DNA of 64,000 nucleotides from Sporosarcina aquimarina (GCF_019748715.1 NZ_JACLBZ010000033.1:1-64000); one strand, 5' to 3'. Positions 35,445 to 45,199 are shown, counted from the stretch's first letter. A program made the numbers and translations. The notes: generated from the letters alone by a model not told the origin.

Positions 35445-38400
35445 ATGAAAAAAAGACATGTGATAATGATGATCGGTTTACTGCTTGTTTTATCAGGTTC
35501 TCGTATTCTATGGATGGATACATTTCGCAACCTCTCAGATACACAAATAAAAAATGGTCAATTGGATTTACGTGATTGGCATGCACAAGAGGGCGAAGTT
35601 TTGCTTCTTGACGGAGAGTGGGAGTTTTATCCATCACAATTGATGAAGGATCCGGAGCGGATGACGAATGCAAGTGATGGACCGAAGAAACTTGTTCAAG
35701 TCCCTGGTAGGTGGAATGAGGATTTTCAAGATGGGAAATCGACTCCATATGGATATGGCTCCTACCGCTTGCTTCTCTATGTGAATAAAAGTGAGGTGCT
35801 TAATTATAGTATATATGTGCCTAGCGTTCGCAGCTCTTCGCAAGTCTTCGTCAATGGACGGCTTTTGGCTGGATCGGGACAAGTCGGAAAAACAAAAGAC
35901 GAATACATAGCAAAAAATTTGCCATATTTATCAACCTTTACTGCAGATGAAAACGGTGTGATCGACATTGTCATTCAAGCAGCGAATTTCAAAGATGTTC
36001 GTCGCAGCGGCATTATCCGGTCAGTTAAATTTGGTTCCGAAGCAGCAATATCTAAAGAAAGAAATTTGTCCTTATCCTTGCAAGTGTTGGCTTCAGTCAT
36101 ATTCTTTCTACATTCTATCTATGCCCTTGTGCTATATTTCTTGGGAAATCGAGAGAAAAAACTACTCTATTTTTCTTTGCTCTTATTTTGCATAACGTTA
36201 ATGAACTTAATAAGCAATGATGAAAAATTATTTCACTTATTATTTGACGTTGGATATGAGTGGGATTTCAGTCTGGCGAATATCCTCATTCCGGTCGCTG
36301 GTCTTGCGTTGGTTCAGTGCATGGATCATCGCAGTCTTCCATACTGGCGACTGATGAACCCAGTGTACTCGGTTATTGCTATGGGAACAGCCATGGTTAC
36401 GCTGTTTTTATCTTCGAGTCAAATTATAATGTTGTTTCCAGTTTATTATCTGTTGGCGGGATTTGCTGTTGCTGTCTCCCTGATAACTATTTTCAAGAAA
36501 ATATATAGAAATTTCACAGGGAATGTTTTATTGTTACTTTCCTTACTAATAGTTGCCCACCATTTTGCTTGGATGATCTTTTGGAGAGAAACCGGCGTAA
36601 GTGTTGTTCATTATCCATTCGACTTGATTTTGTCAATTGGTTGTTTTACATCAATTTGGTTTAAGGATTATTTTACAATGCATGCAGAAACGGCGAAGCT
36701 CGCAGTTCAATTACAAAAAGTGAATGAGCATAAGGATCAATTTTTGACGAACACCTCTCATGAGTTTAAAAATCCTCTTCATGGGATCATTAATATGTCT
36801 CAATCTGTATTAATGAGAGAAAGGAATTTATTAAAGACTAAAAGTGTCCATGAGCTTGAAACAATTTTAACAGTCGGTCGGCGAATGTCATTATTATTAA
36901 ATGATTTACTTGATTTAGCCAGCCTTAGAGAAGGCCATCCACGCCTCCATACAAAATCGATAGCGATTCAGCCAATCGTAAGTGGAGTGATGGATATGCT
37001 GCAATTTCTCGTTGAAGTTAAGCCGATTCACATAATCAATGAAATCTCAGAAGATTTTCCTTCGGTCATTGCAGACGAAAACCGGGTCATTCAAATCATC
37101 TACAACTTACTTCATAATGCGATCAAATACACAGATGAGGGCGAAATCTACATTCGATCGAAAGTAAAGGGTGAAAGGGCGCTTATTATGATATCTGACA
37201 CCGGAATGGGGATAGATGAGGATTTTCTACGACACTTGTTCCGTCCCTATGAGCAAGCGGTCGACGCAGCAATGACGGAAGGGGGAATCGGACTAGGTTT
37301 AAATATAAGTAAACAGTTGGTTGAGCTTCATGGTGGACAGTTAGAAGTATCCTCAACGCCAGGAAAAGGATCAACTTTTACGTTTTCGCTGGAGTTGGAC
37401 CCATTGGATCAATACAGCAAAACCGAAAACGCTTCATCAATGGAAGCCCAGCACGCCGTATTGTACGAAATGCCCTCTAATTATTTGAAGGAGACCTCGT
37501 TTGATTTGACGGATGCTGAAATCTCAGCCGCAACATATCAAATGGCGTTAGTGGAGGGTAGGGCAGGGCGGTTGCCTATATTGATCGTGGACGATGATCC
37601 CATCAACCTACAGGTACTTCAATCGATTTTGTCAGTTGACCAATATGATGTCACAACTGCGACAAGCGGCAAAGAAGCTCTTGATCAATTAAACAAAAAG
37701 GAATACAACTTAGTTATTACGGATGTTATGATGCCGCGGATGTCCGGCTATGAGTTAACCAATATGATTCGTAAAAGGTTTTCACTCACAGAACTTCCAA
37801 TCTTACTGCTTACAGCAAGGAGCGACTTGAAGGATATACAAGCAGGGTTTTTGGCGGGCGCGAACGACTATGTAACGAAACCTGTTGAAATGTTGGAATT
37901 ACGAGCCAGAGTCCGGGCGCTTGCGGAGATAAAAGAAGTCGCACGCGAACAATTGCAATTAGAGGCTGCATGGTTACAATCTCAAATCCAACCTCACTTT
38001 TTATTCAACACATTAAATTCCGTTATCGCACTGAGTGAAATTGACTTGAATAAGATGAAAGAGTTGCTAATGGAACTAAGCGAATTCTTAAGAAGTAAAT
38101 ACCAATTCCAACACATAGATGAATTGATACCCATACAAGAGGAATTAAATATTGTACGATCATATCTGAATATCGAACAGGTACGTTTCGGAGATCGATT
38201 GAATGTTGTGTGGGAGATGGATGGATGTAAGGATCTTAAAATACCCTTCCTGTCAATCCAACCCTTAGTTGAAAATGCAGTCAGACACGGAGTTATGAAG
38301 CGTATCAGTGGGGGAACAATCACAATTTATTGCACACTCTATGAGGATTACGTTGAGATTTCAATTAAAGATGACGGCATTGGAATGGATGGAGCCCAGT

Positions 38401-38552
38401 TGCACAGCTTATTAGAAAGAAAGAAAGGCAGTCAGACAAGTATAGGTTTAATTAATACAAACCAACGTCTAACAAGACAGTTCGGCACAGGGCTTCAAAT
38501 CAAAAGCACTCCAAATCAAGGAACAATCGTATCCTTTCAGGTGAGAAGATAG
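35445..38552 (+). CDS. 7TMR-DISM hybrid sensor histidine kinase, paralogue of 13901-16945
   Basis: A 1035-residue protein with the same architecture as the first hybrid kinase: an extracellular jelly-roll-like domain (LLDGEWEFYPSQL, VPGRWNEDF), seven membrane helices (about 215-405), HisKA (SHEFKNPLHG, His near 438), HATPase (GGIGLGLNISKQLVELHGG), receiver (about 712-828, acceptor Asp in TDVMMPRMSG near 759) and a LytS-like kinase module (QPHFLFNTLN near 848; VENAVRHGV; DDGIGM). No response regulator is adjacent, so it is an orphan or shares the BTAD regulator 17 kb away. The ATG lacks its own close SD and probably depends on the preceding mini-ORF. It is divergent from the SLH surface protein. 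Confidence 0.92.
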   Translation: MKKRHVIMMIGLLLVLSGSRILWMDTFRNLSDTQIKNGQLDLRDWHAQEGEVLLLDGEWEFYPSQLMKDPERMTNASDGPKKLVQVPGRWNEDFQDGKSTPYGYGSYRLLLYVNKSEVLNYSIYVPSVRSSSQVFVNGRLLAGSGQVGKTKDEYIAKNLPYLSTFTADENGVIDIVIQAANFKDVRRSGIIRSVKFGSEAAISKERNLSLSLQVLASVIFFLHSIYALVLYFLGNREKKLLYFSLLLFCITLMNLISNDEKLFHLLFDVGYEWDFSLANILIPVAGLALVQCMDHRSLPYWRLMNPVYSVIAMGTAMVTLFLSSSQIIMLFPVYYLLAGFAVAVSLITIFKKIYRNFTGNVLLLLSLLIVAHHFAWMIFWRETGVSVVHYPFDLILSIGCFTSIWFKDYFTMHAETAKLAVQLQKVNEHKDQFLTNTSHEFKNPLHGIINMSQSVLMRERNLLKTKSVHELETILTVGRRMSLLLNDLLDLASLREGHPRLHTKSIAIQPIVSGVMDMLQFLVEVKPIHIINEISEDFPSVIADENRVIQIIYNLLHNAIKYTDEGEIYIRSKVKGERALIMISDTGMGIDEDFLRHLFRPYEQAVDAAMTEGGIGLGLNISKQLVELHGGQLEVSSTPGKGSTFTFSLELDPLDQYSKTENASSMEAQHAVLYEMPSNYLKETSFDLTDAEISAATYQMALVEGRAGRLPILIVDDDPINLQVLQSILSVDQYDVTTATSGKEALDQLNKKEYNLVITDVMMPRMSGYELTNMIRKRFSLTELPILLLTARSDLKDIQAGFLAGANDYVTKPVEMLELRARVRALAEIKEVAREQLQLEAAWLQSQIQPHFLFNTLNSVIALSEIDLNKMKELLMELSEFLRSKYQFQHIDELIPIQEELNIVRSYLNIEQVRFGDRLNVVWEMDGCKDLKIPFLSIQPLVENAVRHGVMKRISGGTITIYCTLYEDYVEISIKDDGIGMDGAQLHSLLERKKGSQTSIGLINTNQRLTRQFGTGLQIKSTPNQGTIVSFQVRR

Positions 38553-38732
38553 TGTTCAAATGTTTTCGAGAATCACACCTTAGCCGATGATGTAAGGTGG
38601 TTCTAGACTATATAGGCAGTATCATTGCCTACAGACGAATAGATTGGCAAAGCACTTGCAGAAATACATGAATGACAGGAAATCATTAGCGGCTTGTAAA
38701 TTCTCCGGTTTTCGATTACTAAATATAAGTGA

Positions 38733-38778
38733 AAAGGGATAGAGGGGCAGGATGGATTTCTGCTCTCTCTATCCTTTT
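38733..38778 (+). terminator. Intrinsic terminator after the second hybrid kinase
   Basis: AAAAGGGATAGAGGGGCAG pairs with CTGCTCTCTCTATCCTTTT, followed by ATTTTC. The rest of 38553-39050 has no gene. Confidence 0.7.
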
Positions 38779-39051
38779 ATTTTCATAATTTCAAAATTGT
38801 AATGATAAACAGTTGAGAATTTAAATGTAATAACATGATTAGCATTTTTTATATAAGAACTATTAATAGATTTGAAAATCGATCGCTAACGAACATCACA
38901 TGGCAAGAGCCATTATGGAACATGATAAAATAACTGGTTTTATTACAATTTGAGTTGACGGAATAGTTCGTCGTATTAAGAACGCACAAGTAAAATTTTC
39001 TATTGATTTACACACCCTTTACATAAATCATCATGGAAATTAACATTCGGT

Positions 39052-39060
39052 TGCTACAAT
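39052..39060 (+). promoter_or_regulatory. Probable extended -10 promoter of the phosphonate operon
   Basis: TGCTACAAT (TGn plus TACAAT) lies directly upstream of the SD of the ATPase gene. The -35 is weak. No clear operator was seen. Confidence 0.35.
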
Positions 39061-39085
39061 GAAATTACTTTGGGAGGTGATCCGT

Positions 39086-39838
39086 TTGCTGGAAATGCAA
39101 AACATAGGCAAAAAATATGATCAAAAAGTAGTTTTAGAAAATATAGATCTTGAAATTAAAACTGGAGAAATTGTCTCACTACTTGGACCAAGCGGCAGTG
39201 GAAAAACTACATTATTGAATATTATTTTGGGTTTGACTCAAATGGACCAAGGAAAAATCATTTTTAACGGAAAGGATATGAGCACGGTACCGATGAAGAA
39301 ACGAGGCTTTAATATTGTCTTCCAGGACTATGCCCTTTTTCCTCATTTAAATGCCTATGAAAATATTATATACGGTTTAAAAAATAAGAAAGAACTGGTT
39401 ACGAAGAAGGAGCTTCAGGAGTACATTGATTTTTTAGGTTTGAATCCTCACTTGAATAAGAAGATAGGCGAGCTGTCGGGTGGTCAGAAGCAAAGAGTTG
39501 CTCTTGCCCGAACGTTAGTGACAAAGCCGGAAGTATTATTGTTGGATGAACCATTAAGTGCGTTAGATGGTGTGATTAAGGAATCCATAAAAGAACGAAT
39601 TAAGTCTATTGCGAAGGAATTCGATCTAACCACAATTATTGTCACACATGATCCGGAAGAAGCATTAACCTTATCGGATAAAATTCTCATTATTAATCAA
39701 GGAAATATTTCGCAGTTTGGCACACCATTTGAAATAATTAACCGGCCAAGTAATGAATTTGTGAAGAATTTTATTCTGAAACAATTGGAGATTAAAAGGC
39801 AAAATATTTATAACTTGTTCAGTGAAAAGTATGCTTAA
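39086..39838 (+). CDS. 2-aminoethylphosphonate ABC transporter, ATP-binding protein
   Basis: A 250-residue ABC ATPase with Walker A GPSGSGKT (near residue 39), the Q-loop FQDYALFPH, signature LSGGQKQR, Walker B VLLLDEP and the H-loop VTHD, in the order and spacing of PotA/FbpC-type importers. The frame opens at 39059, but TTG 39086 has GGGAGG 8 bases ahead. Downstream permease, binding protein, phnW and phnX make 2-aminoethylphosphonate the likely substrate (PhnT role). The assignment rests on context. Confidence 0.88.
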   Translation: MLEMQNIGKKYDQKVVLENIDLEIKTGEIVSLLGPSGSGKTTLLNIILGLTQMDQGKIIFNGKDMSTVPMKKRGFNIVFQDYALFPHLNAYENIIYGLKNKKELVTKKELQEYIDFLGLNPHLNKKIGELSGGQKQRVALARTLVTKPEVLLLDEPLSALDGVIKESIKERIKSIAKEFDLTTIIVTHDPEEALTLSDKILIINQGNISQFGTPFEIINRPSNEFVKNFILKQLEIKRQNIYNLFSEKYA

Positions 39839-41450
39839 AGTAAAGCTGGAAATCCGTGCTATTTACACAATCATAGTATGCTTATTTGCAATTTTTCTCA
39901 TCTTGCCTTTGGTCGTCCTATTTATCCGTTCCTTTGAAACGAGTCAAGGATTTACGATCTCAAATTACCTTTCCATTCTAACCAACAATGACTTGATGGT
40001 ATCCATTTGGAACAGCATAAAAATATCCAGCCTGACCGCTGTCATTACAACAATTTTAGCATTTTTGTTATCCTATACAATTAATTTTACGAGGGTTACT
40101 CGTCCTCTAAAGGGCGCTATTCAGATTGGAATCCTGATTCCGATGCTGCTCCCTACTATTACATATGGATTTGCGATTATGTATTCTTTTGGAAACCAAG
40201 GATTGCTGACAAAGCTCTTTGGTCGAAGTTTTTTTGAGATTTATGGATTTAACGGTTTGTTGATAGGTTATTGTCTGTATACATTACCGCCAGCATTTCT
40301 GCTGATTAATAACTCTTTTAAGTATATTGATAAGAAATTTATCATTGTTTCAAAGTTGATGGGCGATAGAACGCTGCGGAGTTTTATGAATACGATTATT
40401 CGTCCATTATGGGGAACTCTGGGGGGAGCATTTGTACTTTCTTTCATATTGAGCTTTACAGACTTTGGCATACCGGCTTCTATAGGAGGGTCTTATTCTG
40501 TTGTAGCAACGCAACTGTACCAAGTGATGCTTGGTTCTATTCCGGATTTCAATAATGGAGCAGCAATTGCCGTATTCATGCTAATTCCGGCAGTGTTTGC
40601 AGTATTCCTATTACAATACCTTGAAAAGTTCAATTTTCATTATGACAAACTTAGTGAGGTTGAGTTGCTTCAAAACAGAGCCAGGGACGTCGTATTGGGA
40701 ATTCTTTCATCCAGTGTTTTACTAAGCATATTCGCCATCTTTGCCATCATGTTTGTCGCACCATTGGTCAATAGTTATCCTTATGATCTAACTTTTACCT
40801 TTAAGCATTTCACAGATGTCTTCCAGTCTAGTGATTTAGTGAATGTGTATAAAAACTCGGTAATTGTTGCGCTCCTAACCGCATTATTCGGTACATTAAC
40901 CGCTTTTTGCGCAGCACTCTTAAATGTGCGCACACCTATTAAAGGAAAAGAAGCATTAGATATATTTTCAATGATTACAAACACCGTGCCGGGTATGGTT
41001 TTAGGGATTTCCTATTTACTTCTTTTTAATAATAGCAGTTTAAAAGGGACATTCGCCATTATCGTCTTATGTACTATTATTCACTACTTTACCACGCCGT
41101 ATCTAATGGCAAAGAATTCACTTTCTAAAATGAATTTGTCATGGGAAATGACTGGAGAATTATTGGGAGATAGCTGGTTTAAGACAATTCGCCGAGTGGT
41201 TATTCCAAACTCGTTTTCCACTGTACTGGAGATGTTCAGTTACTATTTCATGAATGCAATGGTAACAATTAGCGGCATTATTTTCTTAGTGACGGCTACA
41301 ACCTCGGTAGTTGCAAGCAAAATTAAGGAATTGCAGCACTTCGCTAAGTTTAATAAAGTTTTTGTTTTATCTATACTCATCTTTTTTACAAATCTATTCG
41401 TTAAGTTGCTTTGTGATTATTTTCAGAAAAGGCGACTTAAACACAATTAA
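39822..41450 (+). CDS. 2-aminoethylphosphonate ABC transporter, fused two-domain permease
   Basis: A 542-residue permease with about twelve membrane helices and two binding-protein-dependent transport domains (about 60-265 and 330-535), as in FbpB/ThiP-type proteins, each with an EAA-like loop (SKLMGDRTLRSFMNTIIRP; MTGELLGDSWFKTIRRVVIP). The Salmonella phosphonate importer has two separate permeases, PhnU and PhnV; here one chain does both. GTG 39822 overlaps the ATPase stop; an in-frame ATG follows at 39831. Confidence 0.85.
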   Translation: MKSMLKVKLEIRAIYTIIVCLFAIFLILPLVVLFIRSFETSQGFTISNYLSILTNNDLMVSIWNSIKISSLTAVITTILAFLLSYTINFTRVTRPLKGAIQIGILIPMLLPTITYGFAIMYSFGNQGLLTKLFGRSFFEIYGFNGLLIGYCLYTLPPAFLLINNSFKYIDKKFIIVSKLMGDRTLRSFMNTIIRPLWGTLGGAFVLSFILSFTDFGIPASIGGSYSVVATQLYQVMLGSIPDFNNGAAIAVFMLIPAVFAVFLLQYLEKFNFHYDKLSEVELLQNRARDVVLGILSSSVLLSIFAIFAIMFVAPLVNSYPYDLTFTFKHFTDVFQSSDLVNVYKNSVIVALLTALFGTLTAFCAALLNVRTPIKGKEALDIFSMITNTVPGMVLGISYLLLFNNSSLKGTFAIIVLCTIIHYFTTPYLMAKNSLSKMNLSWEMTGELLGDSWFKTIRRVVIPNSFSTVLEMFSYYFMNAMVTISGIIFLVTATTSVVASKIKELQHFAKFNKVFVLSILIFFTNLFVKLLCDYFQKRRLKHN

Positions 41451-41467
41451 AGTGAGGAGGAAACATA

Positions 41468-42457
41468 TTGAAGAAAGGATATATCTTAACGTTAGCAATA
41501 CTCAGTTCAATCTTGTTACTAGTTGGATGCATTGCAAAAGGCGCAACTTCGGACGGATCTGAAAAAGTTGTTATTTTGACAAATGGCGATGAAGAAGCCG
41601 TAACGTCTATGGAAGTAGCATTAAAAAATGCAGGATACGAAGGGCAATATGTATTTCAATCTTTAGGTACGTCTGAATTAGGAGGAAAGCTGATAGCTGA
41701 GGGGAAGCAGATAGACGCTGATATTATCACGATGAGTTCTTACTTTATCGACAGTGCTCAAGGTAAACATGGGATGTTCGCAGATTTGACATTTGCCACG
41801 AATGCTTTAGAAACGTATCCATCATACTATACGCCCGTGCTGGCAAATACAGGTTCTATTTTTGTGAATACGCAAGTTCTTATGGAAAAAGGTTTACCTA
41901 CGCCATCTTCTATTGAAGACTTGACGAAACCAGAATTTAAAGGACTCGTTTCCATTCCTAATATAATGGATTCCTCAACGGGCTGGCTATTAGTGCAAGC
42001 GATTATTTCTCAATACGGTGAAGAGGAAGGAAAAACAATTCTTCGAGATTTAATTGCAAATGTGGGTCCACATCTTGAAAGTTCAGGCTCGGGGCCTATA
42101 AAGAAAGTAACAGCTGGAGAGGTGGCAGCAGGTTTCGGGCTCCGTCACCAAGCAGTCATCGCAAGTGGACAGGGTGCACCAATTGATTTCATTGATCCTA
42201 CTGAGGGGAATTTCACACTTACCGAATCAATTGCAGTTGTAGAAAAAGACGATGCACAGACTGAACTTTCGATGAAAATGGCAGAAGTCATTATTAATGA
42301 TGGCAGAGAAGGGATATTACAAGACTATCCAGTGGCTCTTTATGGCGGTGAAGTGATTAGTGACGATCATCAGCCTGCCCATACAAAGAAGTTTGGAGAC
42401 ACATTGACGGTTGAACTATTGAAGCAACACCAAGACTATTTTAATTCTGCAAAATAA
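41468..42457 (+). CDS. 2-aminoethylphosphonate-binding lipoprotein
   Basis: A 329-residue solute-binding lipoprotein: a signal peptide with lipobox LVGC (Cys near 18), then a two-lobed binding domain of the iron/thiamine/phosphonate type (SBP_bac family; NGDEEAVTSMEVALKNAGYEG, a later SSTGWLLVQAII). It captures the substrate outside and hands it to the fused permease. TTG 41468 is preceded by AGGAGG with a 7-base gap, so a TTG start is likely. Corresponds to PhnS by position. Confidence 0.85.
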   Translation: MKKGYILTLAILSSILLLVGCIAKGATSDGSEKVVILTNGDEEAVTSMEVALKNAGYEGQYVFQSLGTSELGGKLIAEGKQIDADIITMSSYFIDSAQGKHGMFADLTFATNALETYPSYYTPVLANTGSIFVNTQVLMEKGLPTPSSIEDLTKPEFKGLVSIPNIMDSSTGWLLVQAIISQYGEEEGKTILRDLIANVGPHLESSGSGPIKKVTAGEVAAGFGLRHQAVIASGQGAPIDFIDPTEGNFTLTESIAVVEKDDAQTELSMKMAEVIINDGREGILQDYPVALYGGEVISDDHQPAHTKKFGDTLTVELLKQHQDYFNSAK

Positions 42458-42476
42458 AGATAGGGGAGTAATAGAT

Positions 42477-43571
42477 ATGAACCATTACAAGCTTTTAACG
42501 CCTGGCCCACTGACAACATCAAGTACGGTAAAAGAGGAAATGCTTTTTGACCGTTGTACTTGGGATCATGATTATAAAGCGATCACACAAAAAATAAGAC
42601 GCCAGCTCCTTGACCTGGCACATGCCAATGAGGAAGAGTATACCGTTGTCCTTATGCAGGGAAGCGGCACATTCGCAGTGGAATCCGTCATGAATACAGC
42701 TATGTCGAATTCGGATAAGGCATTAATTATCACGAATGGCGCGTATGGAGAAAGAATTGTAAAAATGGCCAAATACATAGGCCTGAACTACACGGAGTAT
42801 CGTGTACCTTATAACGAGCACCCAGATGAAAATGAAATCGGCCGAATTTTACAAAATGACCAAATTATCACACATATAGTGATGGTACATTGTGAAACGA
42901 CTACGGGTATTTTGAACCCGATAGAAATGGTTTCGAACCTATCAAAAAAGTTTGGCAAAACGGTAATTGTAGATGCCATGAGTAGCTTTGGCGGTATGGA
43001 AATAGATCTGCCGTCACTTGGAATTGACTATTTAATAAGCAGTGCTAATAAATGTATTCAAGGAGTGCCAGGATTCGGCTTTGTCATTGCTAAACTGGAC
43101 AAATTATTGGCATGTGAAGAAAATTCCCGGAGTTTATCTTTAGATTTATATGATCAATGGAAAGAAATGCACGAAGACGGAAAATGGCGTTACACTTCAC
43201 CGACACATGTTGTAGCTGCATTCTCTAAAGCGATTGATGAACTGATAGAGGAGGGTGGGATCAGCGCTAGACAGCAACGCTATGAGACTAATAATCAACT
43301 GCTAAGAGTGGAACTGGAAAAAGCGGGTATTCACGCCTATATTACAGCAGAAAAACAATCACCGATCATTACTACATTTTTATTCCCAAATGATCAGTTC
43401 AGTTTTAACGAATTTTATTCATATATGAAAGAAAGAGGATTTGTTATTTATCCAGGCAAACTGACAGAGGTAGATACATTCCGAATTGGAAATATCGGTG
43501 AAATTTATGAAGAAGATATTGCCGCACTATGCATGATTATAGAAGAATATATGGGAGTGTTGTCAAATTGA
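42477..43571 (+). CDS. phnW: 2-aminoethylphosphonate--pyruvate transaminase
   Basis: A 364-residue PLP-dependent class V aminotransferase. It opens with KLLTPGPLTTSSTVKEEML, the typical PhnW start. The PLP Lys is in SSANKCIQGVPGFGFV (near residue 194), with VDAMSSFGG as the Asp that contacts the pyridine nitrogen. It converts 2-aminoethylphosphonate and pyruvate to phosphonoacetaldehyde and alanine. GGGGAG precedes the ATG; its stop overlaps the phnX start (TTGA). Confidence 0.96.
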   Translation: MNHYKLLTPGPLTTSSTVKEEMLFDRCTWDHDYKAITQKIRRQLLDLAHANEEEYTVVLMQGSGTFAVESVMNTAMSNSDKALIITNGAYGERIVKMAKYIGLNYTEYRVPYNEHPDENEIGRILQNDQIITHIVMVHCETTTGILNPIEMVSNLSKKFGKTVIVDAMSSFGGMEIDLPSLGIDYLISSANKCIQGVPGFGFVIAKLDKLLACEENSRSLSLDLYDQWKEMHEDGKWRYTSPTHVVAAFSKAIDELIEEGGISARQQRYETNNQLLRVELEKAGIHAYITAEKQSPIITTFLFPNDQFSFNEFYSYMKERGFVIYPGKLTEVDTFRIGNIGEIYEEDIAALCMIIEEYMGVLSN

Positions 43572-44395
43572 GAAAGGTAGAAGGAATCATCTTCGATTGG
43601 GCTGGAACAACGGTGGACTTTGGTTGTTTTGCACCCGTAAATGTATTTATAGATATTTTTAAAAATGCGGGCATTGAAGTAACAATGGCTGAAGCAAGAG
43701 AACCAATGGGGATGCTGAAAATTGATCATATCCGCGCCATGCTGTCCATGCCTCGGATTTCCGCATTGTGGAGAGAAAAATACGGAAGATCATTTAATGA
43801 ACAAGACGTAGAGCGTTTATATGGCGAATTTGAATCCGCACTCATGTCATCCTTAATTGAGTATACAGACCCTCTTCCAGAGGTATTGGAAACTGTAGTA
43901 GTATTGAGGAGTCAAGGTTTGAAAATTGGTTCGACAACAGGATACACCGAAACGATGATGGAGGTAGTAGTCCCGAATGCTTTTAAAAAAGGATATAAGC
44001 CAGACTTTTATATTACACCAGACGGAACAAACTCATTAGGAAGACCGTATCCTTATATGATTTACAGAAACATGGAAGCATTAAAATTGTCAGCATCATG
44101 GAAAGTGGTAAAAGTCGGGGACACAGTTTCAGATATTCGTGAAGCAGTAAATGCGGGTGTTTGGTCGGTAGGTGTCGTTATTGGCAGCTCAGAAATGGGA
44201 CTCAGTTTAGATGAATACCATGCACTTTCCGAAGTAGAACAGGCCGAGGTCATCACGAAAACGCAAGAAATATTTCTCCGTAATGGTGCGGACTTCACAA
44301 TTAATTCAATGAGTGAACTGCCTCTATTAATTGAGAAAATCGATCTTCTCATTTCGGAAGATAAGTTGCCTTCTAAATGGCTGTCAATGAAGTAA
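43568..44395 (+). CDS. phnX: Phosphonoacetaldehyde hydrolase
   Basis: A 275-residue HAD-superfamily hydrolase that cleaves phosphonoacetaldehyde to acetaldehyde and phosphate. The nucleophile motif is IFDWAGTTVDFGCFAP (Asp near residue 11); the Schiff-base Lys lies in MGMLKIDHIRAM (near 51); motif II GSTTGYT and motif III VGDTVSDIREAVNAG are intact. TTG 43568 is preceded by GGGAGTG, and this start agrees with the usual N-terminus; the frame extends to 43529. Last gene of the phosphonate operon. Confidence 0.95.
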   Translation: MRKVEGIIFDWAGTTVDFGCFAPVNVFIDIFKNAGIEVTMAEAREPMGMLKIDHIRAMLSMPRISALWREKYGRSFNEQDVERLYGEFESALMSSLIEYTDPLPEVLETVVVLRSQGLKIGSTTGYTETMMEVVVPNAFKKGYKPDFYITPDGTNSLGRPYPYMIYRNMEALKLSASWKVVKVGDTVSDIREAVNAGVWSVGVVIGSSEMGLSLDEYHALSEVEQAEVITKTQEIFLRNGADFTINSMSELPLLIEKIDLLISEDKLPSKWLSMK

Positions 44396-44489
44396 TTATA
44401 CAACCCTCAAAGTGGATATAGGTTGTAGAAAACAATTGTGTTTAGTTAAACTCTCATGTTTCATGGGGGCAAAACAAAAAATGATTAGT

Positions 44490-44530
44490 AATAAGAGAGC
44501 AGGCCGTTAAATGGTTTTGCTCTTTTATTG
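44490..44530 (+). terminator. Terminator downstream of phnX
   Basis: AATAAGAGAGCA / TTGCTCTTTTATT stem with an inner CC/GG pair and a terminal T-rich run. A smaller ACAACC/GGTTGT hairpin precedes it at 44399-44427. Confidence 0.65.
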
Positions 44531-44618
44531 ATCTGATGATTATGTGTCTTTTACTTGGCAGAGTTGGCGAGAACGCTTCGTCTTGGTTTCCTCAATTCAA
44601 CTAAATGTCCAACTTCCC

Positions 44619-44707
44619 ATGTATGAACTTACGGAGCAGTGCAAGTCACGTCGGGCTATTGAACTATTCTTCAAATGATCAAGCGGCTATACTTAGTGGA
44701 GCGGTGA
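44619..44707 (+). pseudogene. IS4-family-like transposase fragment
   Basis: A frame from 44619 reads MYELTEQCKSRRAIELFFK, matching the C-terminal transposase signature around the catalytic Glu (Y..R..IELFFKWIK). It then hits TGA, and with a one-base shift continues as IKRLYLVER. Only this scrap remains; no inverted repeats were found. The rest of 44396-45129 is otherwise featureless except for terminators. Confidence 0.5.
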
Positions 44708-44849
44708 CGTCTCGGGAGAACGATTAAAACAGTTCAATGTTGTATGATTCAAAAAGAGATTTTCAATAAACGGAAAAATCACGCTACAGTTTTATACAAT
44801 AAATTTCGAAGTACAATACAGATAGTGGATGAAAGTATTTTAGATGCCC

Positions 44850-44900
44850 AAAAAAGGATAGAGAAGCAGGAGCGATATCTGCTTTCCTATCCTTTTTTTA
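44850..44900 (+). terminator. Terminator
   Basis: AAAAAAGGATAGAGAAGCAG pairs with CTGCTTTCCTATCCTTTTTT. It resembles the terminator at 38733-38778. No gene ends just before it. Confidence 0.65.
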
Positions 44901-45129
44901 TACTAAATAATAAATCTTGAAAATATGGAGATAAAGTGTGGACTACTAAATTAGACTGGAAAGGGGTGACGGGTGATAGCTATTTTTCGAGTGCTTAAAA
45001 ATTGAATTGATTTGTCAGCATACAAGGTCTTGAAATAGTACAATTCTCGCTAGTCGCTGTGCGTATAACAGAGTGGATTTAGTGTCAGCATTACCTAAGC
45101 ATTGTAAGCAGTGATTGAAGAACAGATCG

Positions 45130-45185
45130 TTGTATACAAATGTATACAATTAGTGGTATCATAGATTGTATACAATTGCATACAG
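45130..45185 (+). promoter_or_regulatory. Four-copy palindromic operator and promoter
   Basis: TTGTATACAA at 45130-45139 and 45166-45175, each directly followed by a second decamer (ATGTATACAA, TTGCATACAG). The two 20-bp blocks flank a TATCAT -10-like box (45157-45162). Ten-base periodicity puts all sites on one helix face. This is a strong candidate for a dimeric repressor; the regulator is unknown. Confidence 0.6.
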
Positions 45186-45199
45186 TGGAGGGGTTACTA

